A DNA stretch of 64,000 bases. Origin: Arcicella rigui. Lineage in GTDB: Bacteria; Bacteroidota; Bacteroidia; Cytophagales; Spirosomataceae. The notes under the pieces were generated by a model. The model worked only from the letters and a program-made list of their open reading frames with translations. It was not told the DNA's origin and made no database searches. Numbering within the stretch: position 1 is the first letter of the stretch; every line of letters begins with the position of its first letter. Shown in pieces: positions 8,145 through 15,860 of this stretch. The position numbers and the translations under genes were made by a program. The stretch is from the NCBI RefSeq assembly GCF_034929435.1, contig NZ_JAYFUM010000020.1:62001-126000 (forward strand). The letters are read 5' to 3'.

Positions 8145-9002
8145 TTAATCTTCAATTGAGAATTTATCGAATAATAAACTCAATAATTCATCGTGTACTC
8201 TAATATATTCAGGGTCGTGGGTAATATCTTTTTTGTTTCTTGGGCGTGGCAATTTAATATCCACAATTTTCTTGATGGTTGCGGCTGGGCCGTTGTTCAT
8301 CACGACTACTTTATCTGCTAAGAAAATGGCTTCTTCAATGTCGTGCGTTACCATTACGATGGTTTTGTTACGATTATCCAAATTCCAAAGTTTCAACAAT
8401 TCAATGTGCATCGAACCTTTTGTAAGTGCATCCAAAGCTCCGAAAGGTTCGTCTAACAAAAGAATACTTGGATTGATAGCAAAAGCACGAGCGATAGCCA
8501 CACGTTGTTTCATTCCGCCAGATAATTGCCCTGGCAATTTATCTTTGTGGGGTGTTAGGTTCACCATTTGAATATAATGGTCAACAACGGCGTGTTTTTC
8601 TGCTGAAGTTTTGTCTTTCAAAACAGAATCTACGGCTTCGTAAATATTCTTATAGACTGACATCCAAGGTAATAAAGAATAATTTTGGAAAACGATACCT
8701 CTGTCTGGCCCCGGATCTTTTACTACGTTTCCGTTGGCAATTACTTCACCCGACGAAGGCGTCACCATGCCCGAAATCGTATTCATTAGCGTAGATTTTC
8801 CACAACCTGAGTGACCAATCAAAGCTACAATTTCTCCTTTTTTAACTTCTAAACTAATGTCTTTTACAGCCGTAAAAGTACCTTTTGAGCCTTTGAAAGA
8901 AACCGTTACATTTTTAATGTCGATAGAATTTTCTCGGCTATTTATCTTGTGGAAATCACTTGCTGAGTCAACAAGTTGATTTGGATTTACGATATTATTC
9001 AT
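8145..9002 (-). CDS. Nitrate/nitrite ABC transporter ATP-binding protein
   Basis: 285 residues. Walker A GHSGCGKST at 63-71, Q-loop in VFQNYSLLPW, signature LSGGMKQR at 160-167, Walker B ILLLDEP at 180-186, and a switch histidine in MVTHD. This is the NrtD/SsuB/TauB-type subfamily that energises uptake of small oxyanions. It lies 45 bases after the permease gene and is the last gene of the binding protein-permease-ATPase unit. The partners and the island make nitrate/nitrite the expected substrate. Homologues for sulfonate or taurine look similar, so specificity rests on context. About 30 N-terminal residues before the ABC core are not conserved in the family. Confidence 0.9.
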   Translation of the reverse strand: MNNIVNPNQLVDSASDFHKINSRENSIDIKNVTVSFKGSKGTFTAVKDISLEVKKGEIVALIGHSGCGKSTLMNTISGMVTPSSGEVIANGNVVKDPGPDRGIVFQNYSLLPWMSVYKNIYEAVDSVLKDKTSAEKHAVVDHYIQMVNLTPHKDKLPGQLSGGMKQRVAIARAFAINPSILLLDEPFGALDALTKGSMHIELLKLWNLDNRNKTIVMVTHDIEEAIFLADKVVVMNNGPAATIKKIVDIKLPRPRNKKDITHDPEYIRVHDELLSLLFDKFSIED

Positions 9003-9047
9003 AGGAAATAATGATTAAAATGCTGGAATGAATACAGATTATGCTGT

Positions 9048-9836
9048 TTATTTTTTCTCCCAAGAGAAAGCATTTTGTAAAGCATTGAAGGCTTTGTCGA
9101 ACAACAAACCAACTGTTCCGATAATCAGAATAGCGACTAAAATTCTTTCCAAAGAAAGTCCGTTCCAGCTATCCCACACAAAAAAACCGATACCTACACC
9201 ACCCGAAAGCATTTCGCCTGCAACAATGACCACCCAAGCAATACCGATTGACAAACGTAAACCTGTAATAATATGCGGAAGTGCGAAAGGCAACATGATT
9301 TTGGTTAAATACTTCCATTTAGAAAAACCGAAAGCTTTGCCTACATTTTTATGGTCGTCGGGAATACTTGATACGCCAAAGGCTGTGTTAATCACGGTTG
9401 GCCATAAAGAAGTAATGGCGATGATAAAAATGGTTGCTCCGTCAGAAGCTTTGAAAGCCAACAAACCTAATGGAAACCAAGCCAAAGGCGAAACTGGACG
9501 AAGGATTTGCACGATTGGGTTTAATAATTTCATCCCAATTTGGGTTGAACCCATTAATAATCCCATCGGAATAGCGATTAAACTTCCTAATGCAAAACCC
9601 GTTGATACTCTTCCTAATGAGCTTAATAATTGAATGCCAATTCCTTTGTCGTTGGGGCCATAGTCATAAAATGGGTCGGCAACGAGTTCTTTAAAAACAA
9701 TCCAAGTAGAAGCAGGATTAGGAATTTCGGCTTTTGTAATGACAGAAATTAAGTGCCACAAACCAAGTAAGATTGCCATGCTGGCTAAAAAATAAGCAAC
9801 ATTGGTAGCGATTTCTTTGATTGAAATTGATTTCAT
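9048..9836 (-). CDS. Nitrate/nitrite ABC transporter permease
   Basis: About 262 residues from the ATG at 9836; an in-frame GTG at 9857 lies inside the upstream stem-loop and is less likely. About six transmembrane segments are visible, with the BPD_transp_1 domain and the EAA-type loop for ATPase contact around GKAFGFSKWKYLTKIMLPFALP. It belongs to the NrtB/SsuC/TauC family of inner-membrane permeases. It follows the binding-protein gene, separated from it by a long hairpin, and precedes the ATPase gene by 45 bases, so the three are one transporter. Confidence 0.9.
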   Translation of the reverse strand: MKSISIKEIATNVAYFLASMAILLGLWHLISVITKAEIPNPASTWIVFKELVADPFYDYGPNDKGIGIQLLSSLGRVSTGFALGSLIAIPMGLLMGSTQIGMKLLNPIVQILRPVSPLAWFPLGLLAFKASDGATIFIIAITSLWPTVINTAFGVSSIPDDHKNVGKAFGFSKWKYLTKIMLPFALPHIITGLRLSIGIAWVVIVAGEMLSGGVGIGFFVWDSWNGLSLERILVAILIIGTVGLLFDKAFNALQNAFSWEKK

Positions 9837-9854
9837 AATCTTGGTGTCGGTTAT

Positions 9855-9890
9855 CACTTATTGGCTGGCATAGTTGCCAACCAATAAGTG
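9855..9890 (-). promoter_or_regulatory. Long intercistronic stem-loop between binding protein and permease
   Basis: CACTTATTGG (9855-9864) pairs with CCAATAAGTG (9881-9890). After one mismatch, TGGCA (9866-9870) pairs with TGCCA (9875-9879) around a TAGT loop. No T-run follows on the minus strand, so it is not a simple terminator. It sits exactly between the stop of the binding protein and the permease ATG. Such hairpins often stabilise the upstream mRNA and lower downstream expression. Confidence 0.7.
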
Positions 9891-9900
9891 CTGACAGACT

Positions 9901-11106
9901 TTATTTTTTAGTTGCTTTTAAGTAATCGTCGATATTAGCTGGGTCGAAAACAACATCATAAGTAGTTTTGAAAGGCTTCATATCCGCCTGAACTGGAACG
10001 TTCATTTCTTTAGCTACTTCTGCAAACAAATCATCAAGAATCAATTTTTCGGTAATGGCTTTATAGTTTGGTTCGGCTTTTAAATATCCAAAACGAACAT
10101 ACTGAGCTAAAAACCACATGGCATGAACTTTACGAGGAGTATTCACCACACCGTTATTATAGAAAGTCATGTAATCTCCTTTGTACTTCTGCACGCCTAA
10201 ATCGCAACCTAAATCACTTGAACCCAACAAACGAGCTTCAATTACTTGTAATGGTGCGTTTACATAATAGGGTTTTGTAAGCCAGCTTGCCGCTTTTTTA
10301 CGATTCCCCATGTTATCCAACCATTTACAAGCTTCGATAATGGCTTTCATTACATTTTTCAAATCTTCTTTTTCTTCTGCCGCAAATTTTGAATTTACTA
10401 CCAAAGCTTTTTCTGGGTGATGCTGCCAAATATCTTGTGAAGCAATGTGTGTAAAACCAACATTTTGTGCTGCTGCTACGCCATTCCAAGGTTCGCCAAC
10501 GCTGAAACCTTCCATGTTATCCACACGCATATTGGCTACCATTTGTGGCGGTGGAATAGTAATAATTCCGACTGATTTTTGGTTTACACCTGCGGCTGCT
10601 AACCAGTTTCTCAACCAAATGTCATGCGTTCCGCCGGGGAAAGTCATGGCAAAAGTTACTTCTTTTCTGGTTTTTACATCTTTGATAGCTGCTGCTACTT
10701 TGCCCATTTCTTTGTAACCAACCAAGCCACAGAAATCTTTTGAAAGGGTAATGGCTTGTCCGTTATTGTTCAAAACCATCGCAATTTTCATTTCTGAACC
10801 TGCTTTTCCTCCAACGCCTGTATAAACAGAAAGTGGCATCGAAAACAAACAATGAGCTCCGTCTAATTCACCATTCAATACTTTATCACGAATATTTGCC
10901 CAAGAGGCTTCTTTTGAAAGTTCTACATCAACACCATATTTGGCGAAAAGACCTAATTCTTTTGCAGCCACCAATGGAGCACAGTCGGTAAGTGGAATAA
11001 ATCCTAATTTAATTTTTCTTGGTGGATTAATTCTGAAAGCTGATACAGCCGTAAAGAGTACTAATAAACACAGTACAGTAAATGATTTTTTTAACAGAGT
11101 TTGCAT
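9901..11106 (-). CDS. Nitrate-binding protein, NrtA/CmpA family
   Basis: 401 residues. The N-terminal signal segment (about 1-23, ending AVSA) lacks a lipobox, so the protein is probably a free or membrane-tethered periplasmic binding protein. The NrtA/CmpA/SsuA fold starts at KIKLGFIPLTDCAPLVAAKE. Conserved blocks include LDGAHCLFSMP, FPGGTHDIWLRNWLAAAG, PPPQMVANM and GFSVGEPWN, the last being the family's ligand-pocket region. It captures nitrate (or nitrite/bicarbonate in sister families) for the permease and ATPase downstream. It is preceded by a leader with a UGGGGG hairpin and by a large inverted-repeat element. Confidence 0.92.
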   Translation of the reverse strand: MQTLLKKSFTVLCLLVLFTAVSAFRINPPRKIKLGFIPLTDCAPLVAAKELGLFAKYGVDVELSKEASWANIRDKVLNGELDGAHCLFSMPLSVYTGVGGKAGSEMKIAMVLNNNGQAITLSKDFCGLVGYKEMGKVAAAIKDVKTRKEVTFAMTFPGGTHDIWLRNWLAAAGVNQKSVGIITIPPPQMVANMRVDNMEGFSVGEPWNGVAAAQNVGFTHIASQDIWQHHPEKALVVNSKFAAEEKEDLKNVMKAIIEACKWLDNMGNRKKAASWLTKPYYVNAPLQVIEARLLGSSDLGCDLGVQKYKGDYMTFYNNGVVNTPRKVHAMWFLAQYVRFGYLKAEPNYKAITEKLILDDLFAEVAKEMNVPVQADMKPFKTTYDVVFDPANIDDYLKATKK

Positions 11107-11117
11107 AATATTTTTGT

Positions 11118-11160
11118 TTAAGTATTTAGAAACACTCCCGTTTCGACCCCCATCGAAACG
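11118..11160 (-). promoter_or_regulatory. Leader hairpin with UGGGGG hexaloop before the nrtA-like gene
   Basis: In mRNA sense, CGTTTCGA and TCGAAACG (plus-strand 11139-11146 and 11153-11160) make a perfect 8-bp stem around the loop TGGGGG (11147-11152). It lies about 33 nt before the start codon. The loop also holds an ATG (11151-11153) that opens an 11-residue frame (MGVETGVFLNT) ending at 11118. The same loop is found in two other leaders of this island. Confidence 0.68.
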
Positions 11161-11173
11161 AAGCTTTATTTAT

Positions 11174-11364
11174 TTAGTGAGTTGTGATTGAGTGAATTAG
11201 TGATTGTTAATAACTCAGCACTCATTTCTACGAAAGTTTAATTCTATTTCGGATTTGTGATTTCTGATTTCGGAAATTGGATAAAATGAACTTAGCTTCA
11301 ATAAAGTCGTAATACCTAAACCAGTACTCACAAATCACTAATTCACTCATTCACAATTCACTCA
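11174..11364. repeat. MITE-like element with 32-nt inverted repeats
   Basis: The 32 bases at 11174-11205 are the reverse complement of 11333-11364 with three mismatches, enclosing 127 bp without a gene. The arms are built from TCACTAA/TTCACTCA units, and copies of the same units continue to about 11388. It fills most of the gap between the outer-membrane channel and the nrtA-like gene. A non-autonomous mobile element or a decayed repeat is likely; I did not find a clear target duplication. Confidence 0.6.
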
Positions 11365-11388
11365 ATCACAATTCACTAAATCACTAAA

Positions 11389-13008
11389 TTATTTTATCGC
11401 TACTGGTTTTGTATAAAAGAAATCTGGACGAATATTAATCATTGCATAAAACCAAGTACCTGTTTTGTTAAAATTGGCGGCTGCAACATCGGTAGTAGCT
11501 TGTCCTTTCGCAAACGGCATATTGGCGGTTGCCATCATTACAGAATAACCCAGTTCCAGATTGGTGAATTTGTTCATATTATAATTTAATGTGAAATCAA
11601 TTTCATTGCCCAAATCTTTACCTACCAATGTTCCATCGCCTTTCGTTGTTGCTTTATTTAAAGCAAATGTGTGGAAATCAGCTCCAACTGTTAAAACGTT
11701 TGTGGTATATTTTGCCTTGAAGTAACCATTATTTAATCCGCCTGCTGGTGAATTTGTTCCTACATAAAAGTAGTCCATATATCCCCAGTGCTTGTGTGGT
11801 GTTCCATAAAGTGGGTCAAAACGATTATTTTTTCCCGAAGAACCTTTGTAATTATTAGTAGCACTCGAACCGTCATTGCCAGAAAGTACATCATAACCCA
11901 AAGTAAATGCCCATCTACTTTTTTGATAAGTAGCCGCCAAAGTATAGTGATAAGCGTCCATGTCGTTGCCTTCACGGTCTTTGCCAGTTTGTCCGTAATA
12001 CGCTCCTTGTAAAGCGATTTTTCCAAAACCTGAAGCATTTCCAATCGTATGGTTTATCATTAATCCATACGTTGTGCGACTGCGAGATTGACCATAATCA
12101 AAAACGTCGGTAGCTCCTGCACTTACGAACCTTCTACCATACACGTAACCCGTTGAAGCGTTACCGACAGAGTCTAAACGATAAGCACTGAAATCATCTT
12201 GAAAGAACAATCCAGAGAATTTTGTCTGGTTGAATTTTCTACTGATGTAAACACTTTTGAATGATTTATAATCTTGAGAAGCACCATTGGTCGATGGAGG
12301 ATTTATCCATGCTAAAGCTCCACCTGTTTTTACAGAGTTTGCTCCGATAGCTCCGCCAACGGTTAAAGGAATGATTCCTGCTGGTGTTGGTACTAAAACA
12401 CCTGTTGAAGTTCTTGTCGTTGGACTCAAATTGGCAGGTACATAACTTGTATTAGTGATGCCGAAAGCGTCTGAGTTTTGGTTGTAAGCCAAACCAATAT
12501 CAAACTGCCAACCATGATGAACGCCTTTTAAAAGAACCATATCATGTCGGCGAGCTTGTTGTAACCAATCAAGATTACCGATTAAACGAACATCATCATA
12601 AATCAATTCTTGACGACCAATTTTGATACTTAATAAATCAACAGCTTTGAATTTAATCGTTGTATCAGCTTTATTCGCCAAGGTTACTTCTGCCCAGCCT
12701 TCGTGAAGCATCAATTTCGCTCCGTCGGCATTTGAAATAGAAGAAGCATCTTGTCCCCAAACACGCACATCTTGGATAGCCGCACCAAAAGTTACTCTAT
12801 CCCATTTATAACCAAAATTTAATCTTGTTCTTTGAGAAGTAAAAGCCGCTGATTTAGAATCATTTGGCACTAAATTCCCCAAACCGTTTCGTACTTCAGT
12901 ACGAGTTCTCATTTGTCCTTGTAATGTGAATTGAGCTTTTCCTGAAAATTGGGTAGAAATACCCAACAATAAGCCCAAAGCAAGTTTAGAAATGTAATTT
13001 TTTTTCAT
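11389..13008 (-). CDS. Outer-membrane beta-barrel channel, alginate-export family
   Basis: 539 residues. The signal peptide spans residues 1 to about 25 (KPxF-like SGKAQF). The mature protein is rich in alternating aromatic/polar strands and Gly/Asn turns and ends in a strand (TGTWFYAMINIRPDFFYT). Motifs such as LQGQMRTRTEVRNGL, RQELIYDDVRLIGNLDWLQQARRHD and GKDLGNEIDFTLNYN are those of the alginate_exp (AlgE-like) domain. In nitrate islands of Bacteroidota this family is the probable outer-membrane porin for nitrate or nitrite; the name alginate export reflects the fold only. Its leader carries a UGGGGG hairpin, and it lies downstream of narK on the same strand. Confidence 0.85.
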   Translation of the reverse strand: MKKNYISKLALGLLLGISTQFSGKAQFTLQGQMRTRTEVRNGLGNLVPNDSKSAAFTSQRTRLNFGYKWDRVTFGAAIQDVRVWGQDASSISNADGAKLMLHEGWAEVTLANKADTTIKFKAVDLLSIKIGRQELIYDDVRLIGNLDWLQQARRHDMVLLKGVHHGWQFDIGLAYNQNSDAFGITNTSYVPANLSPTTRTSTGVLVPTPAGIIPLTVGGAIGANSVKTGGALAWINPPSTNGASQDYKSFKSVYISRKFNQTKFSGLFFQDDFSAYRLDSVGNASTGYVYGRRFVSAGATDVFDYGQSRSRTTYGLMINHTIGNASGFGKIALQGAYYGQTGKDREGNDMDAYHYTLAATYQKSRWAFTLGYDVLSGNDGSSATNNYKGSSGKNNRFDPLYGTPHKHWGYMDYFYVGTNSPAGGLNNGYFKAKYTTNVLTVGADFHTFALNKATTKGDGTLVGKDLGNEIDFTLNYNMNKFTNLELGYSVMMATANMPFAKGQATTDVAAANFNKTGTWFYAMINIRPDFFYTKPVAIK

Positions 13009-13034
13009 ACTTTTGTGATTGATTGTGAAAAATT

Positions 13035-13086
13035 TTAACAGAGTTTACGCAATTTCGCCCGAACCGAGACCCCCATCTCGTTCGGG
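13035..13086 (-). promoter_or_regulatory. Leader hairpin with UGGGGG hexaloop before the channel gene
   Basis: In mRNA sense, CCCGAACGAGA (13086-13076) pairs with TCTCGGTTCGGG (13069-13058) with one bulged G: 11 Watson-Crick pairs around loop TGGGGG (13075-13070). It lies 50 nt before the start codon. The ATG at the loop edge opens a 13-residue frame (MGVSVRAKLRKLC) that ends at 13035. The stem sequence is unrelated to the one before the nrtA-like gene, whereas the loop is identical. Confidence 0.66.
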
Positions 13087-13239
13087 TTTTTCTTTTGTGA
13101 TGAGGTAGAAACCTCAAAACAGAATAATAGCCACATCGTAATTAGTTAATAGCTCATTATTTCAAAAAACGTTTTCTCGAATATTTCGAGGAAGTGTTTG
13201 CAAGTTCATTTACTTGCAAACTGGTCAATTTAAAGAGAT

Positions 13240-14535
13240 TTATGCTACTTCTAAAACAGGTTCTACTACAATACTTTCTTGTTTATCGAACTTAATGAGA
13301 GCCGTAATGCCCCCAATCACAGCCACAACAATTCCGATATACATAAATGCCTGAGCATAACTGATACTTTCTGATTTGAATAAAAAGCCTGCTAATACGC
13401 CACCTAAATTTCCACCTGCTCCAACAATTCCTGCTACCGAGCCTACATTTTTAGCATCTACAAAAGGCACAATGGCATAAGTAGCACCATTTGCCATTTT
13501 CAAAAACATGGCAAAACCCAGCATAGCAATCACAGCGAAGACTATCGAACCTGTTTGTGCAAAAAGCATGATTCCAATGCCTTCAAAAGCTAATAAACCA
13601 GCCAGTAACCAACCTTTTCCTCTCATACCATAAACATTTCCTACTTTATCGGCAACAATTCCGCCGATGGCTCTGGCAAAAAGATTCATAAAACCAAACG
13701 CTCCTGCCAACAGTCCTGCGGTTTTTAAATCACAAGAGAAATTTTCTGTGAAATAAAGTGCGGCAACATTATCAAAAGTAATTTCTATGCCGAAACAAGC
13801 TCCGTAAGCCAAAAACAAAATCCAAGTACGATAATCAGAGGCAGCCGACATAAATGAACCTTTTTGAACAGCTTCTCTTTTGATATTGACATAATTACCA
13901 GCAGGAGTATCTTTCGTGAATTTATAATATACAAATGCCATGATTAATAAAATCACTCCGGGAATCACCATCGCTAATCTCCAAGCATCGTGATTGGCAT
14001 AACCAGCCCCGACAAAACCTGCAAAAATCACTGGCATCAACATATTTGTTACGCCTCCGCCTAAATTTCCCCAACCACCTGCTACTGCATTGGCAGTTCC
14101 TTTGATTTTGGGTGCAAACATGGCAGAAGTATGATACTGCGTAATAACAAAAGATGCTCCGATAACGCTAATCGCTAATCTGAATAATAAAAATGTTTCG
14201 TAACTATTGGCTAAACCTATCGTCATCACGGGAATTGAACCAATTGCCAACAACCAAGTATAAGTAAGTCTTGGCCCTAAAGTATCACACAAACGACCGA
14301 TAATCAAGCGAGCAAAGATTGTAGCCGACACTGAGGCGATAATGATATTACCAATTTGTGCTTTGCTTAAACCTAAATCATCCTTTACAATTTTCATCAA
14401 AGGTGCAATGCCAAACCAACCAAAAAAACAGAAAAAGAAGGTTATCCAAGTAATATGGAATGTTTGCATTTGGATTCCTTTGAAGGAAAATACTTTCAAT
14501 ACATCAAGCGGTTTATTGGTACTGATGTTTTTCAT
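13240..14535 (-). CDS. narK: Nitrate/nitrite transporter, NarK/NasA-type MFS
   Basis: About 431 residues from the ATG at 14535, which begins MKNISTNKPLDVLKVF. An in-frame GTG at 14601 falls inside a leader hairpin and would add a non-homologous extension. About 12 transmembrane helices. NarK-family nitrate-signature-like Gly-rich stretches are present: AGGWGNLGGGVTNMLMP and VGAGGNLGGVLAGFLF. RLIIGRLCDTLGPR is the MFS loop motif. It moves nitrate/nitrite across the inner membrane in parallel with the ABC system. The preceding gene makes siroheme precursor, and its leader has two hairpins. Confidence 0.93.
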   Translation of the reverse strand: MKNISTNKPLDVLKVFSFKGIQMQTFHITWITFFFCFFGWFGIAPLMKIVKDDLGLSKAQIGNIIIASVSATIFARLIIGRLCDTLGPRLTYTWLLAIGSIPVMTIGLANSYETFLLFRLAISVIGASFVITQYHTSAMFAPKIKGTANAVAGGWGNLGGGVTNMLMPVIFAGFVGAGYANHDAWRLAMVIPGVILLIMAFVYYKFTKDTPAGNYVNIKREAVQKGSFMSAASDYRTWILFLAYGACFGIEITFDNVAALYFTENFSCDLKTAGLLAGAFGFMNLFARAIGGIVADKVGNVYGMRGKGWLLAGLLAFEGIGIMLFAQTGSIVFAVIAMLGFAMFLKMANGATYAIVPFVDAKNVGSVAGIVGAGGNLGGVLAGFLFKSESISYAQAFMYIGIVVAVIGGITALIKFDKQESIVVEPVLEVA

Positions 14536-14544
14536 AACGTTTTT

Positions 14545-14577
14545 GAAAAAGGAGAAACCACAAAAATTCATTTCTCC
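14545..14577 (-). terminator. Terminator-like hairpin inside the narK leader
   Basis: In mRNA sense GGAGAAA (14577-14571) pairs with TTTCTCC (14557-14551) around a 13-nt loop, followed at once by TTTTTC (14550-14545), only 9 nt before the ATG. It could be a weak intrinsic terminator controlled by the upstream UGGGGG hairpin. The loop is long and the stem short, so this is tentative. Confidence 0.4.
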
Positions 14578-14583
14578 GATAAT

Positions 14584-14611
14584 AAAATCTGTCGCCCCCA
14601 CGATAGACTTT
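14584..14611 (-). promoter_or_regulatory. Leader hairpin with UGGGGG hexaloop before narK
   Basis: In mRNA sense AAAGTCTATCG (14611-14601) faces CGACAGATTT (14594-14585) plus U14584, around loop TGGGGG (14600-14595). The stem has one A-C mismatch and one G-U pair. A second small hairpin, TTCAAC/GTTGAA (14613-14627), precedes it. It is the weakest of the three stems but carries the same loop. Confidence 0.55.
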
Positions 14612-14696
14612 TTTCAACGGCGTTGAAGGGAAAAAATTTACTAATATCTATGAGCGGATGAAGAAACCCGCCATACTTATTGTGCTTGCCCAAAGT

Positions 14697-15464
14697 TTAT
14701 AGCCTACTGCTTACAGCTATTTCTTCACTAAATTTTTCGATGAATGAAGGATGTAAACTCACTACTTCACCGATAACGATAACAGCAGGATTTGAAATTT
14801 GCTGTTCTTTTACTGTTTGAATCATCGTAGAAACTGTTCCAATCGCAAAGTTTACATTTTTACGAGTGCCGTTTTGAATCACTGCCATTGGCGTTTCGCT
14901 TTTTCCGTGCGAAGCAAATACTTCACAAATTTGAGCCAACTTACTCATGCCCATCAAAATCACGACTGTTGCTGAAGACTGAGCCGCCAAAGCTATATCG
15001 TTTGATAGCGTTCCTGCTTTGGTTGTTCCCGTAATCACCCAGAAACTTTCTGCAAAACCTCTGGTCGTTACTGGAATGCCTATCGAAGCTGGTGCTGCAA
15101 TCGCAGAAGTTACACCTGATACTACTTCGCATTCGATATTAAAATTCCGAGCGTATTCAATTTCTTCAAAACCTCTTCCAAACACAAATGGGTCGCCTCC
15201 TTTTAATCTTACCACATGACCATACTCTAAAGCTAAGGCTACTATTTTCTGATTAATTTCTTCTTGTGTATAAACGTATTTGCCCAAACGTTTCCCTACA
15301 TAAATGCGTAAAGCATTGGGTTTGGCAAATGCTAATAATTCTTCATTGGCAAGTGCATCATATAAAACCACATCCGCCGACTTTATGGCACGTATTCCTT
15401 TCATCGTCACCAAGTCTATATCACCTGGGCCAGCACCAATTAAAGTTAATCTTGGAATATTCAT
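14697..15464 (-). CDS. cobA: Uroporphyrinogen-III C-methyltransferase
   Basis: 255 residues, the usual length for the single-domain SUMT enzyme. Motifs: LIGAGPGDIDLVTMKG at the N terminus, VVLYDALANEELL, VRLKGGDPFVFGRG, VVSGVTSAIAAPASIGIP and a late VIVIGEVV. It methylates uroporphyrinogen III twice with S-adenosylmethionine to precorrin-2, the precursor of siroheme, the cofactor of NirB. There is no CysG-type dehydrogenase/ferrochelatase domain here, so the later steps must come from elsewhere. It is the first minus-strand gene of the island, divergent from nirB. Confidence 0.95.
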   Translation of the reverse strand: MNIPRLTLIGAGPGDIDLVTMKGIRAIKSADVVLYDALANEELLAFAKPNALRIYVGKRLGKYVYTQEEINQKIVALALEYGHVVRLKGGDPFVFGRGFEEIEYARNFNIECEVVSGVTSAIAAPASIGIPVTTRGFAESFWVITGTTKAGTLSNDIALAAQSSATVVILMGMSKLAQICEVFASHGKSETPMAVIQNGTRKNVNFAIGTVSTMIQTVKEQQISNPAVIVIGEVVSLHPSFIEKFSEEIAVSSRL

Positions 15465-15737
15465 ATTTTAGTGTTTTATACTTTGTTATACTTGGTAATA
15501 AATACTTAGTTTTAATTCCGATACAAACATGGTGCATAATTGTTAAAAATCAAAATATTTGTTTAAAAATTTATTTATTTTGGTAAAAAAATTGTAAAAT
15601 CATAAAAAATAGGTTTAAATTTGAATGTAAAATGAGCATTTTTACGCATTTATTATAAAAACAGGTTTATAATTATAGTACAATATCCGATAGTTATATT
15701 TTTTATAAAAATAGTTATAAATACTCATTTTTACATT

Positions 15738-15818
15738 TTATACAGAATTACCTTATCCAATTTTATAATAAATACTTAATACCAATTAAGTCGATAAAAA
15801 CTAAGACATTCTGTATAA
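15738..15818. promoter_or_regulatory. 11-bp inverted repeat in the cobA-nirB divergent region
   Basis: TTATACAGAAT (15738-15748) is the exact reverse complement of ATTCTGTATAA (15808-15818), 59 bp apart, the proximal arm 42 bp before the nirB ATG. The 396-bp gap 15465-15860 is very AT-rich and also contains an imperfect pair TGTAAAATGAG / CTCATTTTTACA. It may be the binding region for a nitrate- or nitrogen-responsive regulator. No full TAnnTTTG element was found in either direction. Confidence 0.45.
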
Positions 15819-15860
15819 GTATTAATCATCAAAAATGTTAATCGTAATCTTGTATCATTT

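Noticed and set aside
13058..13100. Plus-strand reading of the channel-gene hairpin as a terminator (stem followed by TTTTTCTTTT)
   Set aside because: No plus-strand gene or promoter precedes it; the minus-strand reading with the shared hexaloop explains it better.
14536..14601. GTG-started N-terminal extension of narK (MGATDFIIGEM...)
   Set aside because: It begins inside the leader hairpin and is not expected in NarK proteins; the ATG at 14535 fits the family start.
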